Assembly: GCA_947630675.1 (NCBI GenBank) | Contig: CANRIN010000008.1 | Span: forward strand, 1 to 48,320 | Origin: an uncultured Clostridia bacterium | GTDB taxonomy: Bacteria > Bacillota > Clostridia > Oscillospirales > JAAYOS01 | Length of the DNA: 48,320 nt | Reading direction: 5' to 3' | Part shown: positions 17,441-26,922 of the stretch, in pieces | Position numbering within the stretch: the stretch's first letter is position 1 | Layout: the number at the start of each line of letters is the position of its first letter | The notes under the pieces: generated by a model | Told to the model about the DNA's origin: nothing | The model's database searches: none | What the model saw: only the letters and a program-made list of their open reading frames with translations | Made by a program: the position numbers and the translations under genes

Positions 17441-18562
17441 TTATTCCTGTACGATGTCTATCGCGCCGCTGACCGTCGAGACACTGAGAGCGGCCGAGCC
17501 GTCTCCGTATACGAGGTTTTTGCCCTGCTTTACCGTCGGGAACTCGCAGTTCACGCCGCCGCTCACCGTGGAACAGTCCGCCGAGAAGCCGGATATGGCG
17601 GCGGGAAGACGCAGCATGGCCCTGCCGCTTATGGTGCTGAGCTCCGCCTGCTCCGGCGAAGACGCGAGCGAGACGTCGAGTCCTCCGCTCGCCGTCGAGG
17701 CGGCGACCGTCCCGAACGAACCATCAAGCTTCAGTTTGCCGCTTACCGTCGAGCAGTCCGTGTCCTTTGCCGCGCACGCCGTGGCGCGAAGCCCGCCGGA
17801 TGCGGTGGAGAGCTTGAGCTTTCCCGATGCCGTCACGCGCTCCGCCGCAGTCCCGCCGGAGGTGCTGCCGGCCTCTACCTCCTCCGCAGAGGCGTCCCGC
17901 AGTTCTATCCCGCCGCTAGTGCTCGAGACCTCCAGCTTTCCCGCAATGTTCAGCCGCTCCGCCGTTATCCCCCCGGACGTGCTCTCGAGCTCCGCCGACG
18001 CGGCGCTTATGTCCGACGCGGATATCCCCCCGCTCGTCGTGTGTATGAGCACACTGCCGGACGCGGTGAACCCGGGAACGCCTATCTCGGTAGAGACGCC
18101 GGAGATATTCACGTATCCGGCAAACCCGAACCCCTCCGGCAGATATACCGTGACGTCGGTGTCGATGTGCGAGGTCACGCGGCGGCTCCTGCCCTCGCGG
18201 AGGTGCAGGACGCCGTCCTCGTCCAGCCGGTACGCGAGAAGGCGGTCCTCAGGTATCTCTCCAAGCTTCGGGGTCTGGACGACTCGCACCTCGTCGCCGC
18301 TGTGCCGCTCCACCGTCAGGCTGCCGCCTATCCAGCCTATCTCTATGCTCTTTACGTCGCCCGCGGCAAACGACACCTCGCCCGTCGGCGCGGCCTCGCC
18401 GTCAAAGTCGTCGTTCCAGTTCATACCGCCGGAGCTTTTAAAAAAGTTGAATATCGCCATGTCAGTTCCTCCGTTTCGTGACATTCCAACACACAGTATT
18501 ATCACCAGCGCCGCAATGCTCACGGCGCACAGCACAAGCATAATGCATCTCAGAGCCTTCAT
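17441..18562 (-). CDS. Membrane-anchored DUF4097-type beta-helix protein
   Basis: 373 residues. One N-terminal hydrophobic helix (about 6-27) is followed by a Ser/Thr/Gly-rich region made of about ten short repeats of the form S-T-x-S-G-G-x-x-(x)-x-x, typical of the DUF4097 adhesin-like family thought to fold as a right-handed beta-helix. Its ATG overlaps the stop of the upstream HAAS-domain gene by 4 bp (ATGA), so the two are translationally coupled. DUF4097 proteins regularly accompany padR and HAAS/DUF1700 genes in Firmicutes and probably serve in envelope-stress or membrane sensing; the exact role is unknown. The repeated codons are strongly GC-rich like the rest of the window. Last gene of the operon. 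Confidence 0.82.
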   Translation of the reverse strand: MKALRCIMLVLCAVSIAALVIILCVGMSRNGGTDMAIFNFFKSSGGMNWNDDFDGEAAPTGEVSFAAGDVKSIEIGWIGGSLTVERHSGDEVRVVQTPKLGEIPEDRLLAYRLDEDGVLHLREGRSRRVTSHIDTDVTVYLPEGFGFAGYVNISGVSTEIGVPGFTASGSVLIHTTSGGISASDISAASAELESTSGGITAERLNIAGKLEVSSTSGGIELRDASAEEVEAGSTSGGTAAERVTASGKLKLSTASGGLRATACAAKDTDCSTVSGKLKLDGSFGTVAASTASGGLDVSLASSPEQAELSTISGRAMLRLPAAISGFSADCSTVSGGVNCEFPTVKQGKNLVYGDGSAALSVSTVSGAIDIVQE

Positions 18563-19677
18563 TCCTTCTCACTCCTGAATATACTCATGACGTTTGTCAC
18601 CGCCGCCGCGACGAGGAATATCACCCACGTCAGGTGCCACAAGCCGGTGGCGAAGCTGACGGCAATGTACAGCAGTACCACAAGGCTCCAGAACGAGCCG
18701 TTTATCGCGCGCCACATCGCGCGGGGATCGCCCTTGCTCGCGATAAGCCCCACTATCGAACTGAGGCATGCTCCTATCAGGAATATGAGCCATGTCATGC
18801 CCCACGCTCCGGTCTGATAGCTCATAATGAAATAAAGCGCCGTTATGAGGCACCACATCGCCCCGTTAAGCGCGCCGACGCGCCTCCTGCCGTCGCTTCC
18901 GCGCTCTCCCGCAAAATAGGAGATAATGCAGCTGAGGCTTGCGCCCATCAGGAACATTGTCCACGTCAAGTGCCACCAGCCGGTGGCGAAGCTCACGACA
19001 AAATACAGCGCCGTTATGAGGCACCACATCACTCCGATAAGGGAACCCGCGATCTTGCGCCGCCTCTTCGCCGACATGCTTCCGCGCGCCGCGCCGGAGC
19101 CGTACTGTGCGTCCGGCGGAGGCGAAGAAGTCGGCGCGCTGTATGCGCCGTAGTGCGGCGGCTTTGAGGTCGTTGGCCCGCTGCGGTGCGGCGGCTCCGT
19201 GATGCCGGTGTACGGCGCGTCCCCGGCGCTTTGCGCTTCTTCGGCGACGTCCGGCTCCGCCGGGCTTTGCGGTGCTTCCGGTACGTTCGGTTCTTCTGCG
19301 ATTTGCGATGTTTTCGGTATGTTCGGCTCTTCGGTGGGCTGAGAGTTCCCCTGCCCAGACGCCTCCGGTGCGGTAGGCTGTGCAGCCTTCTGCCCGGTCA
19401 TCTCCGAGGTGTGATCCTCCGGCGCCCGCTCGGGCTCGCCGTACGCGCGCCGCTCGTATACCGAGCTGCGCTCTATCTCCTCGAAGAGCTCGCCCATGTC
19501 GCCGACACTCGAGCGCACCTCCTCGAACGCGTCGTCCGGCGACCTGCCCTCCGAAATGAGGTCGTTGTATCTGTCGAGCATGTTCTGCTCCATCTCGTCA
19601 CGAAGTTCCAGTGTCTTACCGCTTCTCGGCGCATCCCGGAACAGCTCGGTGACAAGCGATCTTATCCTGTCCTCCAT
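18559..19677 (-). CDS. HAAS/DUF1700-type membrane protein with three repeated two-TM modules
   Basis: 372 residues. Residues 1-75 resemble the HAAS permease-prefix domain (helical, E/R-rich). A Pro/Glu/Ser-rich linker with imperfect repeats of EEPN-x-P (about 95-180) follows. The C-terminal half has three tandem copies of a two-helix module, each with the pattern W-x-L-(I/V)-x-x-L-Y-x-x-x-S-(F/Y)-x-T-G-x-W, so six TM segments from internal triplication. ATG 19677 is preceded by AAAGGAACACGGAGAA. It lies downstream of padR, which in this widely found arrangement controls the operon, and overlaps the DUF4097 gene. Function unknown; sensing or buffering of the envelope is an inference from context. 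Confidence 0.78.
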   Translation of the reverse strand: MEDRIRSLVTELFRDAPRSGKTLELRDEMEQNMLDRYNDLISEGRSPDDAFEEVRSSVGDMGELFEEIERSSVYERRAYGEPERAPEDHTSEMTGQKAAQPTAPEASGQGNSQPTEEPNIPKTSQIAEEPNVPEAPQSPAEPDVAEEAQSAGDAPYTGITEPPHRSGPTTSKPPHYGAYSAPTSSPPPDAQYGSGAARGSMSAKRRRKIAGSLIGVMWCLITALYFVVSFATGWWHLTWTMFLMGASLSCIISYFAGERGSDGRRRVGALNGAMWCLITALYFIMSYQTGAWGMTWLIFLIGACLSSIVGLIASKGDPRAMWRAINGSFWSLVVLLYIAVSFATGLWHLTWVIFLVAAAVTNVMSIFRSEKE

Positions 19678-19716
19678 TTCTCCGTGTTCCTTTCTTTCAG
19701 GAAATTTTGACGGTCT

Positions 19717-19753
19717 GCTTATTCGTCCTTTGCGTAGTTCTGAGCGCGGCTGA
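19717..19753 (-). repeat. Partial duplicate of the padR 3' end
   Basis: On the minus strand this segment encodes SRAQNYAKDE-stop and matches the padR tail (19874-19909, HSKDSKDE-stop) with the last 16 bases identical and similar sequence upstream. It lies 157 bp downstream of the genuine tail and is not attached to a gene body. Confidence 0.55.
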
Positions 19754-19819
19754 CTTCAACCGCTGCGAACAGCGAAAGCGCAAATCAATTCTTCATCCGA
19801 CATTCTACTGCTTTCGCCC

Positions 19820-19844
19820 GCAATATTCGCGGAGCGAATATTGC
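19820..19844. repeat. 11-bp perfect inverted repeat between padR and the HAAS gene
   Basis: GCAATATTCGC-GGA-GCGAATATTGC. The same half-site (CGCAATATTCGC) recurs once upstream of purF at about 24176-24188. No T run follows, so it is more likely an intercistronic hairpin than a terminator. Confidence 0.6.
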
Positions 19845-19875
19845 CCGACATTTACGTTTTTACAGTGCGGAGCGC

Positions 19876-20226
19876 TTATTCGTCCTTTGAATCCTTTGAG
19901 TGCGGCTGGATTATGCTGTCTATTAAAGCTTTTGCGTTCTCCCACTCGCGGACGCTCGCAATGAACGCCTTGCGGCCCGGCGAGGTTATGGTGTAGTACC
20001 TCCGCCGCGCGCCCGACTCCTCGTCGCCCCAGTAGGACGAGATATAGCCCTGCTGCTCGAGCCGTCGGAACGCCGTGTAGAGCGTCGCCTCCTTCAGCTC
20101 GAAGCGGTCGCCCGTCCTCATGCGTATGCTCTTGTTGATATCGTAGCCGTAGCTGTCCCCCTCCAGAAGATGCGCGAGTATCATCATATCGGTGGTACCG
20201 CGTATCAGGTCGGACGCTATTGACAT
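19876..20226 (-). CDS. PadR-family transcriptional regulator
   Basis: 116 residues, cytoplasmic DNA-binding repressor. Features of the family: LIRGTTDMMILAHLLEGDSYGYDI (winged-helix helices 1-2, residues 8-31), recognition helix with ATLYTAFRRLEQQGYI (47-62), and the wing with GARRRYYTIT (72-81). The short C-terminal part (to 116) is the dimerisation helix of the small PadR subfamily. ATG 20226 has GAGGAGG 8 nt upstream. A consensus promoter with a 6-9-6 dyad over its -35 element lies about 60-90 bp upstream, consistent with autorepression, which is common for PadR. It should also control the two membrane genes downstream. Confidence 0.92.
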   Translation of the reverse strand: MSIASDLIRGTTDMMILAHLLEGDSYGYDINKSIRMRTGDRFELKEATLYTAFRRLEQQGYISSYWGDEESGARRRYYTITSPGRKAFIASVREWENAKALIDSIIQPHSKDSKDE

Positions 20227-20241
20227 CCCGATCGCCTCCTC

Positions 20242-20267
20242 GGCGGCGCTCTCCGGAAAGCGCCGCC
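20242..20267 (-). promoter_or_regulatory. Hairpin in padR 5' leader
   Basis: GGCGGCGCT / AGCGCCGCC 9-bp stem just upstream of the GAGGAGG ribosome-binding site; lies entirely in the predicted mRNA leader and could affect translation or stability. Confidence 0.45.
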
Positions 20268-20280
20268 TTATGTTAAGTGT

Positions 20281-20314
20281 ATCTTAGCACGATATACCTC
20301 ACCTGTCAAGGTAT
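20281..20314 (-). promoter_or_regulatory. padR promoter with probable PadR operator
   Basis: Minus strand TTGACA (20304-20309), 17-bp spacer, TAAGAT (20281-20286). A perfect dyad ATACCT-N9-AGGTAT (20294-20314) covers the -35 box. Promoter is seen; assignment of the dyad to PadR is inference. Confidence 0.65.
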
Positions 20315-20751
20315 CTCAGCAAAAAATATGCGGCACGGGAAAATCCGTGCCGCCGCAAAATGACGATTTGCCCTCCGGTAAACGCGGGCAAAAAAAGGTG
20401 GCGGCTCAGAGAGCCGCCAAAGTTTAAAAATAAAAAGGAGGGAAACTATGAAAACGCTATACTGCCTGCTGTCATATATAGTAAATCGAAGATATTAAAA
20501 ATGTTAGAGAAAATTTGTTAAAAAACTTTTAAATGTGCAAAAGCGCTTCGGAAAAACGCACAAAAATTATTTGTAAATCATTGCCTTTTTGCCAAAAACA
20601 ACAAATTGGCTGAATTTGCGGTAATATCGGATATTCTGCCGAAACGCGCCGCAAACAATAGTTTTGCAAACCCGTGCCCGAAAACATCCGAGGTTCGGAC
20701 GCTCCGAAACCCGCTTTGACGGGGTAGTCCCGCGCGGCTCGCCGTGTATAC
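20315..20751. other. Intergenic region with hairpins and a tiny ORF
   Basis: Holds a hairpin CGGCACGG / CCGTGCCG (20331-20352) with a T-rich flank on the minus strand, a second GGCGGCT-type hairpin at about 20400-20418, a possible 16-codon ORF (separate entry), and then an AT-rich stretch (20490-20600) unlike the GC-rich surroundings. No larger gene is supported. Confidence 0.5.
20448..20498 (+). CDS. Possible 16-residue peptide
   Basis: ATG follows AAGGAGGG by 5 nt, a very strong ribosome-binding site, and opens a 16-codon frame (MKTLYCLLSYIVNRRY) ending in TAA. A GC-rich hairpin lies just upstream. There is no other plus-strand gene nearby and I found no clear promoter. It could be a small protein or chance; only the ribosome-binding site argues for it. 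Confidence 0.3.
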   Translation: MKTLYCLLSYIVNRRY

Positions 20752-22581
<1,830 letters not shown>

Positions 22582-22615
22582 GTGCCATTCTCCCTCTCAT
22601 TAGCATACGCATTGT

Positions 22616-22644
22616 ATTATAGCGCGAAGCCTGCCGCTTTTCAA
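22616..22644 (-). promoter_or_regulatory. Promoter of typA
   Basis: Minus strand TTGAAA (22639-22644), 17-bp spacer, TATAAT (22616-22621), about 35 bp before the TTG start. Confidence 0.7.
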
Positions 22645-22725
22645 CGATGAAATGTGACAAAATCACGCCGTCAATAAGGGGGCATCCTATAACATTTCGC
22701 AGTATTGTTACGGCTTTTTCCGCGC

Positions 22726-22751
22726 AAAAGTGCGGGGCAAACGCCCCGCAC
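22726..22751 (-). terminator. Intrinsic terminator after purF
   Basis: GTGCGGGGC-GTTT-GCCCCGCAC followed by TTTT on the minus strand, about 20 bp past the purF stop. Confidence 0.8.
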
Positions 22752-22772
22752 CGTACCGCTGTCCGTTCCGTT

Positions 22773-24155
22773 CTACTCTATCGGGTACTTACCCGAGAAG
22801 CACGCGTCGCAGAAGGAGACCTTCGAGTTCTTCGCGACCTCGCCGAGGTGCTCGAGAGGCAGCCACTCAAGCGAATCCGCGCCTATCATCATCAGGAACT
22901 GCTCCTTGTCGAACCTCACGCTCGCGAGCTGGTCGCGCGATGGGATGTCCGTTCCGTAGAAGCACTGCCAGAGGAACTCCGGCGAGGCTATGCGGACGTG
23001 CACCTCCGCCGCGCCCGCGTCGCGAAGGAAGTTCACAGTCTGCGCCATCGTCGTTCCGCGGACTATCGAGTCATCCACGAGGACGACGCGCCTGCCGCGG
23101 ACGTTGTGCTCTATCGCGCCGAGCTTTATCGACACGCTCTGCGTGCGCTGTCCCTGCTGCGGCTGGATGAAGGTCCTGCCGATGTACCTGTTCCGGATAA
23201 GTCCCTCGCGGTAGGGTATCCCGCTCTCCTCCGCGAAGCCTATCGCCGCGACGACGCCGCTGTCCGGCGCGCCGATGACTATGTCCGCGTCCGCCGGGCG
23301 GTACTTCGCGAGGATGCGCCCAGCCTGCAGCCGTGCCTCGTAGACGCTCTCGCCGTCTATGACGCTGTCCGGGCGCGCTATGTAGATGTGCTCGAAGATG
23401 CAGAGTGCGGGGCGCGCCTCCCCTACCCGCCGGCTCGTCACGCCGTCCTCGGTGACGACCACCATCTCTCCGGGCTCGACGTCCCGCTCGAGCTTCGCGC
23501 CTATCGCCTGCAGCGCGCAGCTCTCGGATGCGAATACGACGGAGCCGTTCGGCATTGTGCCCATGCAGAGCGGGCGGATGCCCGCCGGGTCGCGGACGGC
23601 GATAAGCTTCATCGGGCTCATCACGAGCATCGAGAAGGTTCCCTTTATCTGCGGGACGGCAAGGGCAAGCGCCTCCTCTATCGAGCCGCACCGGAAGCGC
23701 TCGTGCGCCACCAGATGAGCTATGACCTCCGCGTCTCCCGTGGTCTGAAACACCGCGCCCTGCTTTTGAAGGCTGCTTTTCAGCTCGTCGAGGTTGAGTA
23801 TTGTTCCGTTGAACGCGAGCGAGACGGTGCCCTTGTTGTAGTTTATCGAGAACGGCTGGGCATTTTCCCGCGTGTTCTGTTCTTTTGAGGCGTAGCGGAC
23901 GTGACCTATCGCCATATCCCCGCGCATCGACGCGAGCCGCTCCGGCGAGAAAACGTCTCCGACAAGCCCGAGGTCCTTGTGGTACACGAGCCGCTTTTCG
24001 CTCCTGTCCCCGACGGCGATGCCGCTGCTCTCCTGCCCCCTGTGCTGAAGGGCATAGAGCGCATAGTAGACGGTCCTTGCCGTATCGCTCTTCTCGTTTG
24101 AGAAGATACCGAAAACGCCGCACTCCTCGTGGGCCTTGCGCTGCTCAATACACAT
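22773..24155 (-). CDS. purF: Amidophosphoribosyltransferase
   Basis: First committed step of purine synthesis: PRPP + glutamine to phosphoribosylamine. 460 residues from the ATG at 24155, which has GGAGG upstream. This start puts the catalytic cysteine at position 12 (HEECGVFGIF), leaving an 11-residue propeptide exactly as in Bacillus PurF; a longer frame to 24194 has no ribosome-binding site. The N-terminal glutaminase holds HRGQESSGI and the PRTase domain VVLVDDSIVRGTT. The four Fe-S ligand positions known from Bacillus are kept: LCIFEHIY, WQCFYG, and the pair in FCDACFSGKYP, so this is the oxygen-labile [4Fe-4S] form. It follows glnN by 72 bp on the same strand, which may supply its substrate glutamine; no other pur genes are in the window. 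Confidence 0.97.
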   Translation of the reverse strand: MCIEQRKAHEECGVFGIFSNEKSDTARTVYYALYALQHRGQESSGIAVGDRSEKRLVYHKDLGLVGDVFSPERLASMRGDMAIGHVRYASKEQNTRENAQPFSINYNKGTVSLAFNGTILNLDELKSSLQKQGAVFQTTGDAEVIAHLVAHERFRCGSIEEALALAVPQIKGTFSMLVMSPMKLIAVRDPAGIRPLCMGTMPNGSVVFASESCALQAIGAKLERDVEPGEMVVVTEDGVTSRRVGEARPALCIFEHIYIARPDSVIDGESVYEARLQAGRILAKYRPADADIVIGAPDSGVVAAIGFAEESGIPYREGLIRNRYIGRTFIQPQQGQRTQSVSIKLGAIEHNVRGRRVVLVDDSIVRGTTMAQTVNFLRDAGAAEVHVRIASPEFLWQCFYGTDIPSRDQLASVRFDKEQFLMMIGADSLEWLPLEHLGEVAKNSKVSFCDACFSGKYPIE

Positions 24156-24227
24156 ATAAGTTCGTTCCTCCGTCCGCAATATTCGCTTTGTCACGTCTTT
24201 CGGTGCGCGGCGATTTCCCGCCGCTTC

Positions 24228-26303
24228 TCAGACCCCGAAGAGCAGGTCTCCGTAGGTGGGCATCGGCCAGTATTTCTCGCCCACGAGCGTCTCGAGCTCG
24301 TCCACGTCCGCGCGGAGGCTCTCCATGGCTTCAAATACGGTCTCGCGGCAGTACTTCGCGCGGGACGCCTCCTCCGCGTGGTTCTTGACCTCGCGCAGCG
24401 ACGTCGCGAGACGGTCGGTCCTGTCGCAGATGCTGTCGCAGAGCGCGCTCAGCTTCGTGACAAGGCGCGTCTCGAACTCGAGGCTCGCGGCGGCGGAGAG
24501 GCGCTGCTTTGCAAGCGCCGTCTCGCTGAGGTCCTTCATGTAGGCGAGCGCGGCGGGAAGTATCTCGCGGTTAGTCATTTCTATCATCGTCTGCGCCTCT
24601 ATCGAGACGACCTTGCAGTAGTTCTCAAGCATTATCTCGGTGCGGCTCACTATCTCCGCACGGCTGAAGACGCGGTGGCGCTCGAAGAGGTCGATGTTTT
24701 TCTCGTCGGAGAAGTGCGGCAGCGCCTCCGCCGAGGAGCGGAAGTTCACAAGCCCGCGCTTAGCGGCCTCCGCGACCCACTCGGCGGCGTAGTTGTCGCC
24801 GTTGAAGATTATCCTTCCGTTGTCGTGAAGTATCCCGCGCACGACCTCGGTGACGCAGTCGCCTCGCTCGAGGCGGTCGGCTATGTACGCGAGCGCGTCG
24901 GCGGTTATCGTGTTGAGGACTATGTTTGAGTCGGATATCGAGTTCGGCGCTCCTACCATGCGGAACTCGAACTTGTTGCCGGTGAACGCGAAGGGCGACG
25001 TGCGGTTGCGGTCGGTGGTGTCGCGGTAGATGTTCGGCAGCGCTTCGACAGACGTGTCGAGTACGCCGACGCTGTCCGCGACGTAGTCCTTGCCCTGCGC
25101 TATCGCCTCAAGGACGGCCTCTATCTCAGTGCCGACGAACATCGACACTATCGCGGGCGGCGCCTCGTTGCCGCCGAGGCGGTGATCGTTGCCCGCGCCG
25201 GAGGCGCTTATCCTTATGAGGTCCTGGTGCTCGTCGACCGCCTTAATAACGGCGGCTAGGAAGACGAGGAATACGTTGTTTTCCGCCGGATTGTCGCCCG
25301 GGTCGAGGAGGTTCATGCCCGAGTCGGTGGCAATGGACCAGTTGTTGTGCTTGCCCGAGCCGTTGACGCCTGCAAACGGCTTCTCGTGCAGCAGGCAGAC
25401 GAGGCCGTGGCGCGGCGCTACCTTCTGCATCATCTCCATGATGAGCTGATTGTGGTCGCAGGCGGCGTTGACCTTTTCGAACACCGGCGCGAGCTCGTGC
25501 TGCGCCGGCGCGACCTCGTTGTGCTCGGTCTTGGCGTAGACGCCGAGCTTCCACAGCTCCTCGTCAAGCTCCTTCATGTACTCTAGGACCTTCGGCTTGA
25601 TGCTGCCGAAGAAGTGGTCGTCGAGCTCCTGACCCTTGGGCGGACGCGCGCCGAAGAGGGTGCGTCCCGTGTATATGAGGTCGCGGCGGCGGTCGTAGAG
25701 CTCCTTGGGGATGAGGAAGTACTCCTGCTCCGGACCGACCGTAGGTGTGACGTGCCGCGCCTCGACGCCGAGGCATTTCAGCACGCGGAGAGCCTGAGCG
25801 TTTATCGCCTCCATCGAGCGGAGGAGCGGGGTCTTCTTGTCAAGCGCCTCGCCGGAGTAGGCGTAGAACGCCGTCGGTATGCAGAGAGTGTTCTCCTTGA
25901 TGAAGGCGCAGGAGGTCGGGTCCCAGCCGGTGTAGCCGCGCGCCTCGAAGGTCGCGCGGAGACCGCCGGAGGGGAAGCTGGACGCGTCCGGCTCGCCCTT
26001 GATGAGCTCCTTGCCCGAGAACTCCATTATGGCCCTGCCCTGCCCCGCCGGGCTCACGAAGCTGTCGTGCTTCTCGGCGGTGATGCCGGTCATCGGCTGG
26101 AACCAGTGTGTGAAGTGCGTCGCTCCCTTTTCGACTGCCCAGTCCTTCATCGCGTTCGCGACGACGTTTGCCACCGAGCTGTCAAGACTCTCCCCGGTCT
26201 CCATCGTCCGCAGAACGGCACGATAGACATCCTTGGGAAGGCGCTCGTGCATCGTGCGCTCGTCAAAGACCATGCTCCCGAAGAGTTCCGGTATTCCGGC
26301 CAT
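24228..26303 (-). CDS. glnN: Glutamine synthetase, type III
   Basis: 691 residues, far longer than type I (about 450) and matching the type III class found in Bacteroides, cyanobacteria and Clostridia. Makes glutamine from glutamate, ammonia and ATP in a dodecameric complex. Type III hallmarks: N-terminal [24 protein letters not shown] and EKHDSF (75-100), GPEQEYFLI (about 207), the catalytic core with [12 protein letters not shown] and [10 protein letters not shown], and [15 protein letters not shown]. The C-terminal helical extension follows. ATG 26303 is preceded by GGAGGTATGGATT. A promoter 140 bp upstream and a terminator-like hairpin in the leader suggest control by attenuation. Together with purF and carA it forms a glutamine-related neighbourhood. 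Confidence 0.96.
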   Translation of the reverse strand: MAGIPELFGSMVFDERTMHERLPKDVYRAVLRTMETGESLDSSVANVVANAMKDWAVEKGATHFTHWFQPMTGITAEKHDSFVSPAGQGRAIMEFSGKELIKGEPDASSFPSGGLRATFEARGYTGWDPTSCAFIKENTLCIPTAFYAYSGEALDKKTPLLRSMEAINAQALRVLKCLGVEARHVTPTVGPEQEYFLIPKELYDRRRDLIYTGRTLFGARPPKGQELDDHFFGSIKPKVLEYMKELDEELWKLGVYAKTEHNEVAPAQHELAPVFEKVNAACDHNQLIMEMMQKVAPRHGLVCLLHEKPFAGVNGSGKHNNWSIATDSGMNLLDPGDNPAENNVFLVFLAAVIKAVDEHQDLIRISASGAGNDHRLGGNEAPPAIVSMFVGTEIEAVLEAIAQGKDYVADSVGVLDTSVEALPNIYRDTTDRNRTSPFAFTGNKFEFRMVGAPNSISDSNIVLNTITADALAYIADRLERGDCVTEVVRGILHDNGRIIFNGDNYAAEWVAEAAKRGLVNFRSSAEALPHFSDEKNIDLFERHRVFSRAEIVSRTEIMLENYCKVVSIEAQTMIEMTNREILPAALAYMKDLSETALAKQRLSAAASLEFETRLVTKLSALCDSICDRTDRLATSLREVKNHAEEASRAKYCRETVFEAMESLRADVDELETLVGEKYWPMPTYGDLLFGV

Positions 26304-26328
26304 AATCCATACCTCCGCAAAACATTAT

Positions 26329-26363
26329 AAAAAACGGACGCCGAATAAAATATATCGGCCCCC
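26329..26363 (-). terminator. Terminator-like hairpin in the glnN leader (candidate attenuator)
   Basis: On the minus strand GGGGGCCGA / TCGGCGTCC with an AU-rich loop, followed by six T, lies between the promoter (26441-26470) and the start codon. An upstream hairpin GGCGGAG / CTCCGCC in the same leader could be part of a switch. Attenuation of glnN by ANTAR-type regulators is known in clostridia; no hexaloop typical of ANTAR sites is clear here. Confidence 0.45.
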
Positions 26364-26440
26364 TTGATACCTTTTTATCCGTGTGCCGACACCGGCGGAG
26401 CAGTCCTCCGCCCGTGCCTGCGGCACCAAACTCAATTAAA

Positions 26441-26470
26441 AGTATACGCTTGCGGCCTTGCGGTTGTCAA
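26441..26470 (-). promoter_or_regulatory. Promoter of glnN
   Basis: Minus strand TTGACA (26465-26470), 18-bp spacer, TATACT (26441-26446); predicted leader about 130 nt. Confidence 0.65.
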
Positions 26471-26564
26471 TCGTTGAAAGCGCCCAAAAAATGACCTGTA
26501 AACACGATATATTTTATCTCTTTGCGAGGAATCGCGAAAATCCGTCTCAAAATCCGAAAATCGG

Positions 26565-26594
26565 TTGACAGCGGCGGATGGCTTCTGCTACAAT
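26565..26594 (+). promoter_or_regulatory. Promoter of the structured RNA / carAB transcript
   Basis: TTGACA (26565-26570), 18-bp spacer, TACAAT (26589-26594). Transcription would begin near 26600, at the base of the long closing stem. Confidence 0.7.
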
Positions 26595-26873
26595 ATAGCT
26601 GACGGGAGGCGAACCCATGGTGCTCCACGCGGGCTCTTTTCGTCGCTTTTCTGTTTGTCGTCGCCGGTTTGCGTCAGCAATACCGGCTCCTCCGCGCAGA
26701 AAATCATCCGAAAATAGCTCCGCGTGGAGTGCAGGCAGTTTTCGGCGAGCGGATTTGCGTCAGGGCCAGGAAAAGCCCGCCGGGAATACTGCCGTATTTC
26801 CAAGGGCTTAGACGCCGCACGGGCGCAAATCCGCCGCCGAAAACCACTATGGGTCCGCCTCCCGTCAGCTATA
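26594..26873 (+). ncRNA. Large three-way-junction structured RNA (or palindromic mobile repeat) upstream of carA
   Basis: About 275 nt that fold by eye into a compact three-way junction. P1 is 26598-26618 with 26849-26869: 21 positions, 20 paired, one A-C mismatch. P2 is 26623-26632 with 26720-26729, 10 perfect pairs, capped by a hairpin (GCCGGU / ACCGGC) around 26662-26686. P3 is 26738-26759 with 26824-26844, 21 pairs with one bulged A, capped by AAGCCC / GGGCUU enclosing GGGAAUAC / GUAUUUCC. A sigma-70 promoter ends at the 5' base. No terminator separates it from carA, so it is probably a leader RNA. It does not match RNase P, tmRNA, SRP or 6S motifs known to me. The dyad extends 4 bp past the stem (TATA on both sides), which leaves a MITE origin possible. 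Confidence 0.55.
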
Positions 26874-26922
26874 CACTTGGAAAAACAAGAGGCACAGACG
26901 TAAGGAAAGTGTAGGTGAAGTG

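Noticed and set aside
26598-26869. 6S RNA, SRP RNA or RNase P
   Set aside because: None of their conserved cores (central bubble of about 190-nt 6S, GGAAGGAAGCAGC-like SRP domain, P4 of RNase P) is present.
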